This document shows positions 21,081-33,363 of a DNA stretch of 64,000 nt, in pieces; position 1 is the stretch's first letter; each line of letters opens with the position of its first letter. The notes beneath the pieces were generated by a model. That model ran no database searches and was not told the origin of the DNA. It worked only from the letters and a program-made list of their open reading frames with translations. The position numbers were made by a program, and so were the translations under genes. This stretch comes from Codonopsis lanceolata (taxonomy: Eukaryota; Streptophyta; Magnoliopsida; Asterales; Campanulaceae), in contig CM028377.1 in NCBI GenBank assembly GCA_013146195.2, positions 68,421,501 through 68,485,500 of the forward strand. The letters are read 5' to 3'.

Positions 21081-21642
21081 GTATGAGTTCTAATTAAATA
21101 CCTCTTCTCTTTCGGACAAATAGTTTGTTATTTTATTTTAGAACGTTTTATTTTAAAATTTAATTTTTAAAAATAAATGCATAAAATTATTATTTTATCA
21201 CTAATAAGCTATTAAAAATATTATTTTTTAAAAAATTTGATTTTTAAACGAAAACTCATTACCCAAAACGATGAAAGGATAATTTAAAGTTTAATGGACA
21301 CTTAAATTTGGCTCGACAAGTAGACAACTTGAAATTTATTTTAAACATATTAAGCTAATTGAGTTCAACTTGATGAAAAACACCTGTTTGAAACTGATTT
21401 TTGAACAAACCAAGTCCAGTTTAAGTTTGCTATGACTATCATATAAGCTTAATTATTCAAGTATTCAGCTCAACTCGGCTTGTTATCATTCTTACTGTTA
21501 GACTTTATATTTAGTGATTATAAAAATAAAAAAAAAGATCAGTGTAATTGTTGATGTGTTCGACATTCTCATCTTTTCATTCAAGAAAGCATCTCTCAAT
21601 TAAATTATAAGCCCTAAATCTCTCTCTCCCTCTCTCTCCCTC

Positions 21643-21675
<33 letters not shown>

Positions 21676-22455
21676 GTGTTTGATTTAACTTATTGATATG
21701 TACTGATGACTTATTCCTTATAACTGATAACTTATTACTTATGACTTATGACTGATGACTAATAACTAGTGACTAGTACTCTTGCCCGTGCCGATGGCAC
21801 GACGCCAGTTTGAGAATTTATCATTAAATGAAACAGATACTGTGAAAATAAACTACCAAAAATATTATTTTCTTAAAAAAATTGACTTTCAAACGGGGTC
21901 TCTTTGCCCGGAACAGAGGAATTAATTAATAGTTTGTATACGAAATTGCGGGTCTGACAAAAATTAAATTGATTAAGTTAATTACGATAACAGTTAAAAA
22001 GAAAAAAAAACAAATATTTCAAATTACAAAACTTACGATTTTTTAAAAAAAATTTAAATTTGTATACGAAATTACGGGTTGGAAAAAAATTAAATTGATT
22101 AAGTTAATTATGATAACAATTAAAAATAAAAAAAAAATACAAATACAAATTTTCGCAACCATAAAACTGTAAAACCGTAATATCTAAGTAAAACGAAAAT
22201 GTAAAATAATAACTGTAAACCGTCTTGTAAACTTGGTAACATTTTTGTAACTGTAAACCGTCTTTATCTTTTGTCAATTATAAGCGTGACACACTGACGT
22301 CTTTTGTAAAATAATTCACTTGAATATTAACTTGATTATTAATATTTATTTAAAATACCGATAAATTCTCCGGTTTTTCATGAGATACAATTAATTTTTG
22401 ATAAAAACCTTAAAAAACGATTTTACCGGGTGTAGATGGAGGCCATGGAGAAGGA
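21081..22455. other. AT-rich spacer between hAT MITE and Athila LTR
   Basis: No gene seen. A CTCTCTCCCTCT run and (TA)n occur at about 21618-21675. Near-duplicate AT-rich blocks containing TTAAATTGATTAAGTTAATTA occur at about 21960 and 22090, preceded by GTATACGAAATTRCGGGT. Confidence 0.4.
21773..21801 (-). mobile_element. Possible Helitron 3' end
   Basis: On the minus strand a perfect 6-bp stem hairpin (CGTGCC, loop ATC, GGCACG; 21787-21801) is followed by GGCAAGAGTA and CTAG at 21773, with T next. This matches the usual Helitron 3' pattern of hairpin then CTRR before T. No body or 5' end was tied to it. Confidence 0.4.
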
Positions 22456-23702
22456 TGATAGACGTATTTTATACGTCTTTATCAGATACTTTTATGACTT
22501 AGAAATATCAATTCCACGAGGCTTTTGACTACTAATATGTGTTTTTGAGCTATATTGTGAGTTTCAGGGTTTCAGGTGAAATTAATGGATTTACAAAGCT
22601 TTTATTGAAGATTTCAAGGAAGGGTGCAAAGTGCAATAATTGAAAAGAAGACGTAAGAGAGTTACGGACACCTCATGGACGCAGGAGAGACCTCGCAAGG
22701 TCTCCAAAGAGCCTCAGAACAAGGCCTTGCGGCCGCATTCTTCCAAGACCTTGCCCCCGCAAGGTACCCAGAAACCAACTTACGGGTGTTTCACCTGGAC
22801 TGAACCTCCTCTTTCCCCTAAAACACCTTGATATATATAGAAGACGGTAGCCAAAGCAAAAGGACGTCCAGAAATAATTAGTAAACGGTTCTAACAACGA
22901 TTTTAGTTTGTAATACATAGTTTAGTAGTTGTAATTATAGTTTTGAAGATCGATTCATGTATTCCTTTATCCCATTGTTTGGTTCATCTTCAAGGATGAA
23001 CTAATCGTCCATTAATCTAGGAATTGGGAGGTAACTTGTATCGAATCTATTGCTTAATATATTTTTATTCATTCAATTCTTATTGATTATGATGTTTATC
23101 AACCTCTTTACTGTCTAGCTTTGACCAAATGAATGGAATCGCAAGTAGTAAAGACCTAGAGGTGCGGATAGCTGCACGACCAAATGCATATGTCGTACAC
23201 TGGCTCACCATCGTGATGAATTGACCTTATCGATGCACGAGAGTGATAAGTTAGGGTCAAGCTCATATATATGTTCCTAAATGACAGATAGGAAATTCAT
23301 ATGTTCTTATTCTTAGGATATAGATTGGATGAATTATTTAGGATGGAGACTGAATTATAATTTGACAATCTATATCTATCTTTTGTGAAACGAACCCAAG
23401 GTATTGATTGATACTATACTTAAAAAGTAATAGAGTAAATATAAGTGAATCTCCAATTCTAGATTTTCCTCCTCCATAAGATCTTTATAAACTGTGATTG
23501 CTACTTAGTTTATTAATTAGATTTCTTGTTTTAGTAGAGTAAAATTAGATTAAATAAAACAAAATAAAAACCCCCTTAGTTTAATTGCTACCAATATACT
23601 TGCTACTTGAATTCTTCTTGTCTCTGTGGTTCGACCCTTGCTTCCCAAACTATTATGCAATAGTCTTGTGCACTTGCAAGGTATTAAAATAAGACACGAT
23701 CA
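22456..23702 (+). repeat. 5' LTR of the Athila-like element
   Basis: The LTR begins TGATAGACGTATTTTATACG and ends ACACGATCA just before the PBS, 1247 bp. GATATATATAG at about 22831-22841 is a likely TATA box. The same family LTR is present in inverted orientation at 59316-60602, which confirms both borders. Shared landmarks are the start, TATGACTTA, CCACGAGGCTTTTG, AGAGGTGCGGATA and GATGCACGAGAGTGATAAGTT. Confidence 0.85.
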
Positions 23703-23707
23703 AGTTT

Positions 23708-23726
23708 TTGGCACCGTTTCCGGGGA
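23708..23726 (+). other. Primer-binding site of the Athila-like element
   Basis: TTGGCACCGTTTCCGGGGA lies six bases after the LTR end. It is close to the TGGCGCCGTTGCCGGGGA site of Athila-type elements, which pairs with tRNA-Asp. Two positions differ from that consensus. Confidence 0.75.
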
Positions 23727-23857
23727 CAAGCTAGTTTTCTAGCTAGTTTGTTGGTAGCGTTGTTTTTAAATTCAGTTCTTATAAAAAAATACAAAAAGAT
23801 TTTTATTTCTAGTTTTAATTTTTATTCGTTTTTATTTGTTTTTAATTTTAGTATTTT

Positions 23858-24900
23858 ATGCATGGTCGTAGATCTCTAAACCCCAAGCTGGCAGAGTTAA
23901 ATCAAAATATAAATAATCTTGGTAAGAATCAGGAAGACCCTGATTATTTGGAAAACCAGCATGTTAATCAAAAACAATTTAATCGAGAGGATCCTCTGGT
24001 TGATCCTCCAATGAATAACAACAACAATCAAAATCCTGAAAATTCGGCTCCTCCGGTAAATATAAATTAAAGAAGAGAGGAACCCGCTGATAGAAATATG
24101 GAAGTGATAATCAATCAAAGAGCTATAAATGATTATGGTCGACCCATGTTGAATGCAACACCATCATGTCTAGTCTTACCAGAAGCAGTAAGAAACTTTG
24201 AACTTAAAGGTCATTTTTATAACATGTTGCCTTCAATCCATGGATTGCCATCTGAAGATCCAGTAACTTTTGTTAAAGAATATAGTTTTATGATTGATAA
24301 TTTTCCGTTAGGAGGACTGACGGAAGATCAGATAAAAATGAGATACTTTCAATGTGCATTAAAATATGTAGCGAGAAGATGGTTTATGAATTTAGCACCG
24401 AGAAGTGTTTATACATGGGCTCAACTATACAATTTGTTTATGGGTAAATTCTATCAACATGCATCTCTTTCGGATTATAGGAAGCAAATTACGGCTTTTC
24501 AAACAAAACCAGGAGAGACATTCCATGAAGCATGGGATAGATTTAAAAATTTACTTATTTTGTGTCCCCATCATAATCTATCTCAAGATGTGTTAGTAAC
24601 TCAATTTTATCATGCTCTTTCACATGCCTTGCAAACTATGGTTGATAGTGCAGCCGGTGGTTCTATTAATAGAATGACACCGTCGAAAGTTAGAAAATTT
24701 GTTTGAGATGTTAAGTGCAAATTCCCAACGTAAAAGTACAAGAGGTAAAAGTAGAAGTTTGTTTCAAGTTCAAGACAAATCGACACTCAGCACAAATAGA
24801 ACAATTAAAGGCACAAGTAGAAGTTTTATTACAAAATAGAGCACATTCAAGAAGCATGTACTATTTGTGGATTAAATTCTCATGCTACTAACTTGTGTCC
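23858..24900 (+). pseudogene. Athila-like gag, broken
   Basis: Open pieces 23858-24070 and 24098-24706 share a frame, separated by a TAA at 24068-24070. The second carries the retrotransposon gag domain, with PGETFHEAWDRFKNLL and CPHHNLSQD and the run DSAAGGSINRMTPSKV. A stop at 24704-24706 and a shift follow. A CCHC zinc knuckle CTICGLNSHATNLC lies at 24857-24898, downstream of the break. Confidence 0.8.
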
Positions 24901-25547
24901 ATCTAGTGATGTGTATCATGAACAAAGCATGCGATGAATATGTATCCTCAAAGGCAAAGGAATGATCCCTTTTCCAACACATATAATCTAAGTTGGAGGA
25001 ATCACCCTAACTTTTCATAGGGAGGAAATAAGCCCTTACAGCCTCAACAATTTCCTAAGCAAGGACAGTTACAGATTGAAGAAGCTCCAAAATTAGAAGG
25101 ATTAAATAGTGGACAAATTGCTCTTAATAAATATTTATTGAAAGCGTAGAAAGTTTATAGAAAGAACTTGCAAAATTTCAAGGAAGAGAAGAAAGGAAGT
25201 TCCCTAGTCAAACAGAACAAGCAAAATATATCACTACTCTGTGAAGTGGTAGAATCATTGGAGAAGAGATAAGTAATCCTACTCAATCTACAGATATTCC
25301 TGATAATGTAGAAAAATCTGGTAAAGAAGTTCAAGAAGAAGAAAAAGAAAAAGGTGAAGATATCCAAGTAAAAGACAACCAAGAAAAGAAAAAGAGGCAT
25401 AACCTCTTGAGGAACCATATGTTGCTCCTCCACCCTATGTTCCTCCAATACCATTTCCTGGTAGGTTAATGAAAAACAAGATTGATAAGCATTTTACGGA
25501 AATTTATAATATGTTGTCCAAAATGAATATTAATCTCCCTTTGCTTA

Positions 25548-26069
25548 ATGTCATTAAAAATATTTCGTTTTATGCCAAGTTTTTCAAAGATCTCCATTCT
25601 AGGAAGTAGGAAGCACAAATTCGAAAATAATGATAAAATAATTGTTTCTGAAAACGTTAGTGCAGTATTACAACCTGAACTCCCCCCTAAATTAAAAGAT
25701 CCAGGTAGTTTTAATATCCAAGTCTCCTTGGGTAGTTCGAAAAAGATGAAAGCTATGCTAGATTTAGGAGTGAATAGCAATTTAATGGCTTTCACCGTCT
25801 ATAAACAATTAGGATTGGGTGAATTACAACCCACTACTATGTCTTTACAGTTAGTCGACCGTTCGGTCAAACATCCTTTGGAAATAGTAGAGGACATTCT
25901 AGTGCAAGTAGATAAGTTGATCATCCTAGTCGACTTTGTGGTTCTAAAGATGGAAAGAAATATATGCACGAATAATGAAGTTCCTATTTTGTTAGGAAGA
26001 CCCTTTATGGCCACAGTCAACACCATGATAAATGTGAAGAATGATAAGTTATCGATGTCAGTTATGTGA
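25548..26069 (+). pseudogene. Athila-like retropepsin (protease) region
   Basis: The frame contains PELPPKLKDPGSFNIQ, a common start of the protease domain in this lineage. Next is AMLDLGVNSN, where the active-site Asp is kept but the usual DLGAS context is altered. EVPILLGRPFMAT marks the flap and C-terminal part. It is separated from gag and pol by stops. It would normally be cleaved from a gag-pol precursor. Confidence 0.75.
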
Positions 26070-26117
26070 GAAACTGTAGAAATTTCAGTTTTTGATGCGT
26101 TAGATAGACCAAGTGAC

Positions 26118-28601
26118 ATGAATGCATGTTTCTCAATTGATGAAATTGAAAATCTTACAACCCAAAGTTTTGAAGCAAATTTAAATAAGGATGAGTTAGA
26201 GAAAGAAATGTTTGGAGAAGACTATGATGATAAAACCTTCTCCGATGTGAGAATTGACATAGAAGAATTAGAAAGAGAACTCCAAGAGGAAGATGCTAGA
26301 AAAGAGAATGAGAGATTAGAAGCTCTTAAAAATGATAGTGAAAATAAAGAAGACGTAGAAAGCCCTAAACCAGAGATGGATAAAATAGAACTTGATGAAG
26401 ATAAAGTAAAAGCAGAAATTCCTAAGAAAGATGAAAAAGAAAAAGGTAAAATGGAAATTCCTAAGTTTATCCCATCTATTAAATCCCCTCCTGAAGTTGA
26501 ATTAAAGTCTTTACCATCCCATTTGAAATATGCATTTCTTGGGGAAGGCAAAACTTTGTCCGTTATAATTGCTACGAATTTAACGGAAGAACAAGAGTCA
26601 AGCTTGTTAAGAGTATAATGGACACATAGAGAAGCTATAGGTTGGTCCTTAGCAAATTTGAAAGGTATTAGTCCTTCTATGTGTATGCATAGAATTCATT
26701 TGGAAGAAGGTAGCAGACCTTCTAGAGAACGTCAAAGAAGACTTAACCCCCATATGGAAGAAGCAGTTAGAAAGGAAGTGCTTAAGCTTCTTGATGTGGG
26801 TGTAATTTACCCGATATCTGATAGTAAATAGGTTAGCCCAGTTCAAGTAGTTCCAAAGAAATCAGGAATTATTGTTGTTAAAAATGAGAAAGATGAGTTA
26901 GTTCCCACTAAAACTATAACTGGTTATAGAATGTGCATTGATTTGAGGAAACTAAATGCGGCAACAAAGAAAGATCACTTTCCTTTGCCCTTCATTGACC
27001 AAATCCTTGAAAGATTAGCTGGCCATGATTATTATTGTTTTCTTGATGGTTTTTCTAGTTATAATCAGATTCCACTTGCACCGAAGATCAAGAGAAAACC
27101 ATTTTTACTTGTCCCTTTGGTACTTTTGCTTTTAGAATGATGCCTTTTGATTATGTAATGCCCCACTACTTTCAAAGATGCATGATTTCTATATTTTTCG
27201 ATTTAGTTGAAAGATGTGTGGAAGTGTTTATGGATGATTTCTCAGTATTCATAAATTCTTTCGATAATTGCTTAGAAAATCTAACATCGGTTCTGAAAAG
27301 ATGCTGCGAAACTAATTTGACCCTAAGTTGGGAGAAAAGTCATTTCATGGTTAAACATGAGATAGTTTTAGGTCATGTTGTGTCTAACAAAGGAATTGAG
27401 TTTGATAAAACTAAAATTGAAGTTATATCACAATTACCTCCCCCAACTACAATCAAGGGTGTTAGAAGTTTTCTAGGACATGCAGGTTTTTACAGAAGAT
27501 TTATAAAAGACTTTTCAAAAATAGGTAAACCTTTATGTAATCTTTTAGCAAAAGATACCGAATTTATTTTTGACCAAGAATGCTTGAATGCATTTAATTT
27601 GTTAAAAGAACAATTAACAACAACTCCTATTTTAACCAGCCCTGATTGGTCTCTCCCTTTCGAGATCATGTGCGATGCATCAGATTTTGCAGTTGGAGCT
27701 GTGTTAGGACAAAGGGTAGACAAGAAACCCCATGTGATTCATTATGCGAGTAGGACATTGAATGATGCACAACTTAATTATACAACCACTGAAAAAAAAA
27801 ATTAGCAGTTGTGTTTGCATTAGAAAAATTTCGATCTTACTTGCTAGGATCAAAAGTTATTATATTCTCTGATCATGCAGCCCTAAAATATGTTTTGAGT
27901 AAAAAGAGGCCAAGCCTAGACTCATTAGATGTATGTTATTGTTACAAGAATTTGACATTACTATTAAAGATAAAAAGGGAATGGAAAACGTTGTCGCCGA
28001 CCATTTATCTAGGTTGGAATTTTTACCTTTACTTGAACGTCAACTTCTTGATAATAAAATTCCTATGAATGAAGATTTCCCTGATGAACAACTGTTAGCA
28101 GTAAAAAATTTTGAACCATGGTATGCTGATTTTGTTAATTACCATGTTGCAGATATTATTAATCCTGATTTTGATTTTTATCAAAGAAAGAAATTTTTAG
28201 CGGATGCTAAATATTATTTTTGGGAAGAGCCTTATTTATTCAAAATATGTTCAGACTCCATAATTAGAAGATGTATTCCAGACCAAGAACAACAAAGTAT
28301 TTTGGCATTCTGTCATGAATACTCTTGTGGTGGTCATTTTAGTGGCACTAAAACTGCTAGGAAAATCATGCAATCTGGTTTATATTGGTCTACCGTTTTT
28401 AGAGATTCTGAAATATTTTGCAAAACATGTGATAAATGTCAAAGGACTGGTGGAATTAGTAAAAGAAATGAGATGCCCTTGCATAACAATTTAGTTGTCG
28501 AAATTTTTGATGTATAGGATATTGACTTTATGGGTCCTTTTCCAGTTTCAAATGGGTGTGAATATATTTTAGTTGTTGTTGATTATGTATCAAAATGGAT
28601 A
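26118..28601 (+). pseudogene. Athila-like pol: RT, RNase H, integrase start
   Basis: A charged linker (26118-26618) is followed by reverse transcriptase in the same frame after a stop at 26616-26618 and another near 26831. Then comes MCIDLRKLNAATKKDHFPLP. A shift near 27110-27137 leads to the frame with FMDDFSVF, the YxDD-equivalent catalytic motif (about 27228-27251). RNase H shows CDASDFAVGAVLG and, after a shift near 27805, SDHAALKYVLSKK, then the VADHLSRLEF end. Integrase begins with an HHCC zinc finger (HEYSCGGHF and CKTCDKCQ, 28313-28442), a stop at about 28516, and the core up to DYVSKWI before the gap. Confidence 0.85.
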
Positions 28602-28701
28602 NNNNNNNNNNNNNNNNNNNNNNNNNNNNNNNNNNNNNNNNNNNNNNNNNNNNNNNNNNNNNNNNNNNNNNNNNNNNNNNNNNNNNNNNNNNNNNNNNNN
28701 N
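28602..28701. other. Scaffold gap of 100 N
   Basis: Exactly 100 unknown bases. The element on the left is Athila-like and the one on the right is Tat-like, so the true distance and the join are uncertain. Confidence 0.99.
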
Positions 28702-29405
28702 CCCATTTGATTTTACACGAGCATATGGTGCCGGTTTGGAGTTCCGCGAGCAATTGTGTCCGATCATGGGACTCGCGCTGAAAAGTTTACCAAGGCATGC
28801 GAAAGCATGAGGTGAAACATCGCAATCATCCGCGTAGGCGCATCCACGTGGTAACGGGCGTGCCAAGCCGCAAATAAGCAAATCTTTGCGTGTTGAAGAG
28901 GAATTTGGAAGAAAAAGTCGGAAGATGGGTAGACGAGTTGCCTTCTCGCCTTGTGGCTGCTAGAACGACAAGAAGGGGCCCAACAGAGAGACCGTTTTTC
29001 TCGCTTACGGGTCCGATGCTATGGCTCCAAGAGAGATGTATTTTCCCACTCATAGGGTCTTAAATTACAATGGCGAAGTCTAATAATGCAAATGAAAGCA
29101 AACAGACTTGGATTTATTGAGGAAAAGCGGCTAGAAGACAAAATGAGAATGGCCAACTATATAACGAAAGAAGGCTCACCACGATAAGAGAGTCCGTGGT
29201 CGACAATCGCTTGTCGCGGGATTGGGTCCTCCGTAAGATTGAGGCAACGGCCATCGAGCCGAATGGGGAAAGTTGTCACCGAACCGAGGGTCCTTTTCAA
29301 GTTTCGAGAATCGTTAAAGAGGGCACCTACATGTTGCGAACAGAGAATGGAGATGAATTAAAGCATCCATGGCATGCGGATCATTTGAAGAAATACTATT
29401 GGTAA
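28702..29405 (+). pseudogene. Tat-type integrase C-terminal part, broken
   Basis: The core segment GVPRAIVSDHGT is read at 28737-28772, followed by KFTKACESMR and a stop. Homology continues in changing frames. The last open part, 29196-29405, has DWVLRKIEA, EGPFQVSRIVKEGTYMLRTE and the C terminus ELKHPWHADHLKKYYW with stop TAA. Some of the breaks fall where CAG/CTG would be expected, so they may be sequence errors and not real lesions. Confidence 0.8.
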
Positions 29406-30152
29406 TCGATTTACAATATGTAATTCTTTGATCCTTTTTCTCATGATAATTAGCAATGATGAAACTCGGTTGTCTTTTCAACTTTGTGTTTGGAAAGTGG
29501 GCCTTCGAGTTGGCTTTTATTGTTTTTCGATCATGAGCTTTTTCAGCCCAGTTAAAGGGTTTGAGTTGAATATCTTTTCAAGTCTTTGGTCGAGCATAAA
29601 GGGCTTTATGTTCGAGAAAATTTGAAAAGAGGTTCCCCGGTTCTCGAATTAGTCCCTTTTTACGAGCATAGAGGGCTTTATGCTTGTAAGAGGAGGGTAT
29701 TCGAGTGGGACTTAGTTAAAAGGTGATCGCTTTCGAGTGAGTAAAAGCTTAGCTAAATGGTGATCGCTTTCGAGCGAGTAAAAATTTAGTTATGTGGTGA
29801 TCGCTCTAGAGCGAGTAAAAATGATTTTGCTTGAGAAAAACCTATGTTATGAAGTCATTCAGAAAGAAAGGGAAGCAAGTTAAAATATTACAAACAAAAA
29901 GTAAAATTGTTTTGGACAAGGCACGAAGGCCAGAAAGGCGCGCAGGCCTGTGTGACGAGTTCAAGCAACGGGGGCAGTGTTGTTCTCCGTTGAAACAGGG
30001 GCAGGTTCCTCGGTACTTCCGGTGGTGTCTAAGATAGTAAATTCATCATCAGCTTGATCTTGGGCAGTGTCAGCAGTGGTTGAGGGAGCTTGAGATGCCC
30101 AGATCTGCGTCATGAGGTCGGTAACAGTGGGACTGGTAACAGGGGGCGGATT
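29406..30152 (+). other. Non-coding stretch of the Tat-like element
   Basis: It lies between the integrase stop and the end of the antisense ORF. Motifs with CGAGCATAAAGGGCTTTATG recur at about 29593 and 29663. Three 37-bp direct repeats at 29712-29822 each contain GGTGATCGCT and GAGTAAAA. No gene is seen. Confidence 0.6.
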
Positions 30153-32553
30153 CTAGGGAGACAAGCCCTTCTCAGTGTCGGCCTCGGCTATTGATTCCAG
30201 TCCGTCTTCATTAAAGGGAACGAGGGAGTGGCGGGGGCGAGCAGATGAGCAAGATAGAGGATTAGCTCCCCATTCAGCAAGTTGCTCGGGGCTAATTTCC
30301 AATCCACTGCAAGCGATCTGCCTCAAGATGTGGTTCATGCCCTGCACAAAGAACGGATAAGCTTCACTTTCCACGCTGTTGGCAAAGTCGCTTGAGCTCT
30401 TATAGTCTTCAATAATCTGCTTCTTCTGCTCATCACTTGACAAAGAGCCGACCTCCGATACCATTTGCTCGAGCTTGGTGACGGTGGCGTTAGCAGCTTC
30501 CAAGTCATTTTGGCAAGCTCGCAGCTCCCGGCGCACCCCTGCTATGTTGTTAAGAGCAGCTTCTTCTGACTTCTTGGAAAGGCTCAATTGGCTTCCGTGA
30601 GCGCCTTTCTGGCTTCAACCTTCGAAAGCTCGGTCACTTTGCTGGTGAGGGATTCCTCGGTATTTTTGAGGTCGGCCCGGATGCAGTTGATTTTTTCCTC
30701 CAGAGCATTTTTCTCGGTAGTCAGAGTCTCGGTCTCAGCAGTGAGAGCATTGTTCTTGTTGAGATTGGTAATGAGGCGTTCATACATCAGGATGGACTTG
30801 TTGGCGATCTGTTAGGAAAATTGCGGGTTAAAAGGGAGGAAAGAGGAAAAATAAGCGAACAATAAGTGATAAGAGGAATGTGTTACCTCAGTCATGCACA
30901 TGCCCATCTCGCCGATCAAGACGGAACTCGCTTGGTCGGCATATTTCTTTTGGATGCCGCTATGATGAAGTCGTTTCATCAGACCAAGTCCCGCAGTGGC
31001 TTGGAAGCCACTTCGCTTGTGCACAGCGATGTTGTTGAGGTCTGGTACGTTGGCGAGCTCTCTAATGAGGGCAGCAGCTTTAGGTTGATCGTCGGGCATG
31101 ACGAAATCTTCTTGTTGCCAAGAAGGAAGTTGGGGGGTGCTTTCCTCGATTACAGCTTTATCTGCCCGGCGTCTGTGTTTCCTCGGGCTTTCAGTTTGTT
31201 CGATATTGATGACGGGGGGTGAGACATTTACAGGTTCTCGCACCAGAGGTGCAGGGACAAAGGTTGCTGCAGATTGATTGGGTTCAGGTTGCTGGCGTTT
31301 TGTTCCACGGCTTGAAGTGCTGGCCGGGACAGTGGGAAGATTGATGGCTGGCTGGGTTGACAAATGCTTAGCTCGCTTGCTAGAGCTCTTTTTGGCAGCC
31401 TGCAGGAACTTGGAAACGTCCGTCAACTGCCTCATATCTGCACCAGGTCAAGGAAATGTTAGCACCGAGGAAAGCATAAGTATATAAAATTATCAAAGGA
31501 AAGGATGACAAAGTAAACAGTTGAGAAATAACCAGAAAGTGAGAAGTCAGGTCGGCAAAGAGTCCCAGTGCGAGCACAATCCTCGCATTCGCTAGGGAAT
31601 TTGTTCCCATGGCAAGAACCCCAGTATGGGTGGGGAACCTCTGGGTCGATTGTAACTCGGGGTTCAATTCCTTCAATGGGAAGGTAAGAGATCCCAGCAG
31701 ATCGCAGAAGGCCGAGGTCAGAAGTAAGAACTCGCCAGTCCAACACGAAATCTTGCCCGGCCTGTCCTTCTCTTGCTCCTAGCAGATTCCTAAAAGCCTT
31801 AACTATTCTGGGTTCCCCAGCTCGGTAGGCATGTTTGTCGTTTTCGGGAAGACCGTAGTCGCTGATGTAGAGGGCAAAGGGCCAGCCAATGCTCGATTCA
31901 ATAAGCAAGGCTTTCCCGTCCCAGCCATCGACCTTGTTGGGGCTGTCAGTAAGAAGCTTGAAGAAGCCATGGTTTGAGCGGCTATTGATGCGGCCAGTTT
32001 TCTTATCAAGAGAAAGGAGGAAAAACTTGCGGAACAAAGTCATATCTGGCTCGAACCCGAGTGACCGGCAGGCTACGGTAAAGGATACTAAGAACCTAAC
32101 AGTGGTTAAAGTCAGGTCACAAGGAAGGGTGTTAGAAGCATTCATTAGCTCGACAATGAATGGATCGAGGGGAAGACGGAGTCCAACTTGGAAAAAATCG
32201 AAGTAAAATACCATTTTGTCTCCCTGGAAATTATGGCCATCTTTCTCTATGTCTAAATCAAAAGCGCGAACACGGTACAACTTGGGATCCATTCCTAGCG
32301 AGTAGAACCAGGTACTAACCTCGTCCTCGGAGTTTAAATCCTCCCACCTGATTGAGGGAGAAGAGTAAGAGGGGGCAGGAACAAACGAGGTTTGGCTTGG
32401 TCCGGGTAATTGTTCGTTTGGGCGAGGAAGACCACTTGTTTGTTCGCTGTTAGCCTGTTGCCCGCTCAATTGTGAGGGTTTTCGTCGGCGAGTAATCAAT
32501 GGAACCACGTCTTGCTCGCTTTCTTCAGAAGATGAGGGTGAGGACGGAGGCAT
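30153..32553 (-). CDS. Antisense extra ORF of Tat-like element (gypsy-type transposon protein)
   Basis: The gene is read from 32553. Exon 1 (31533-32553) encodes a low-complexity N terminus and then a domain resembling the Pfam family 'putative gypsy type transposon', with DLTLTTVRFLVSFTVACRSL and FRKFFLLSLDKKTGR. Exon 2 (30887-31437) and exon 3 (from 30808) join in phase (G|AT, then phase 0) at GT-AG borders. Exon 2 is Ser/Pro/basic. Exon 3 is a Glu/Lys/Leu-rich coiled coil. A one-base frame change near 30587 separates the coiled coil from the last segment, which ends at 30153. The break may be real or a consensus error. The function is unknown. The splicing model is inference from phase and splice sites. 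Confidence 0.65.
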
Positions 32554-33363
32554 TTCTCTTGGACCTCCATGGTCGTAGCTCCGGCCTTCAATTTCAGAAA
32601 CGGTTCCTTATTAGACATCCTACGGAAAAGGAATCGAGAATAGCGAGGTTAGATATTGATCGGGTGAAATGCAGCGAAAAAAGTTGACTATGGCACGCGG
32701 GTTGTGAGATCGATGGCAGTGCCGACCATGGTTTTCTCGATTCCTTTAAATGCAGGTTGATAATTTGTAAAAGGCAAAGGCAATGGGACTTTGGATGAAC
32801 AATTCGCAGAAAAACGAAAAGGGGGTTTACACAGCGTAAACCCTAATCCAAAAATTAAGGAAATATAATCCAATGGAATGATGAGAGAGGGGAGGCGAAA
32901 TACCTGGAAAATTTGGCGAAGATCTTGATTCTGTTTTTAAGATGCGGTAAGGATGAAACTGGGGAAGCAGTTCTTGATGAAAATATCTGCGAAACCTTGC
33001 TTTGCCGTATGCATTAGAGAATTGCTTAATTGCTGGGGCGTAAAGTTATAAAGAGTGGAATCACGCCTTTTATATCCAACGAAGCCGCCGGTTGAGAAAT
33101 CGAATCATTGGGCTCGAAGCATGAGGCGCGGTGAACGAGGCCGCATTTAATGGGCATAGGGAGTTGGGCCTGCTTTTTCAGGCTGGCGGCTGGCGGCTGA
33201 CGTTCCGTACTTTCAAGGGACGCTTCCACAACACGCCGGGTGAATTGCCGCCTGTTTTGTTCTTTTTTGGCTCCAAGATAATTTAAGAAATGTATTTTCA
33301 ATTTTTTGGCTTCCTCCTCGTCACGAGCATGAATACTCGGTAAGACAAGGAGTTGGGGGCTAC

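Larger units (their letters stand above)
22456..28601 (+). mobile_element. Athila-like Ty3/gypsy element, 5' part, cut by a gap
   Basis: Order seen: 5' LTR (22456-23702), primer-binding site (23708-23726), gag, protease, reverse transcriptase, RNase H and the start of integrase. The sequence stops inside integrase at the 100-N gap. Lineage is judged from the PBS and from pol phrases such as IDFMGPFP-type and VVVDYVSKW. All coding parts carry stops or shifts, so the copy is defective. Confidence 0.85.
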
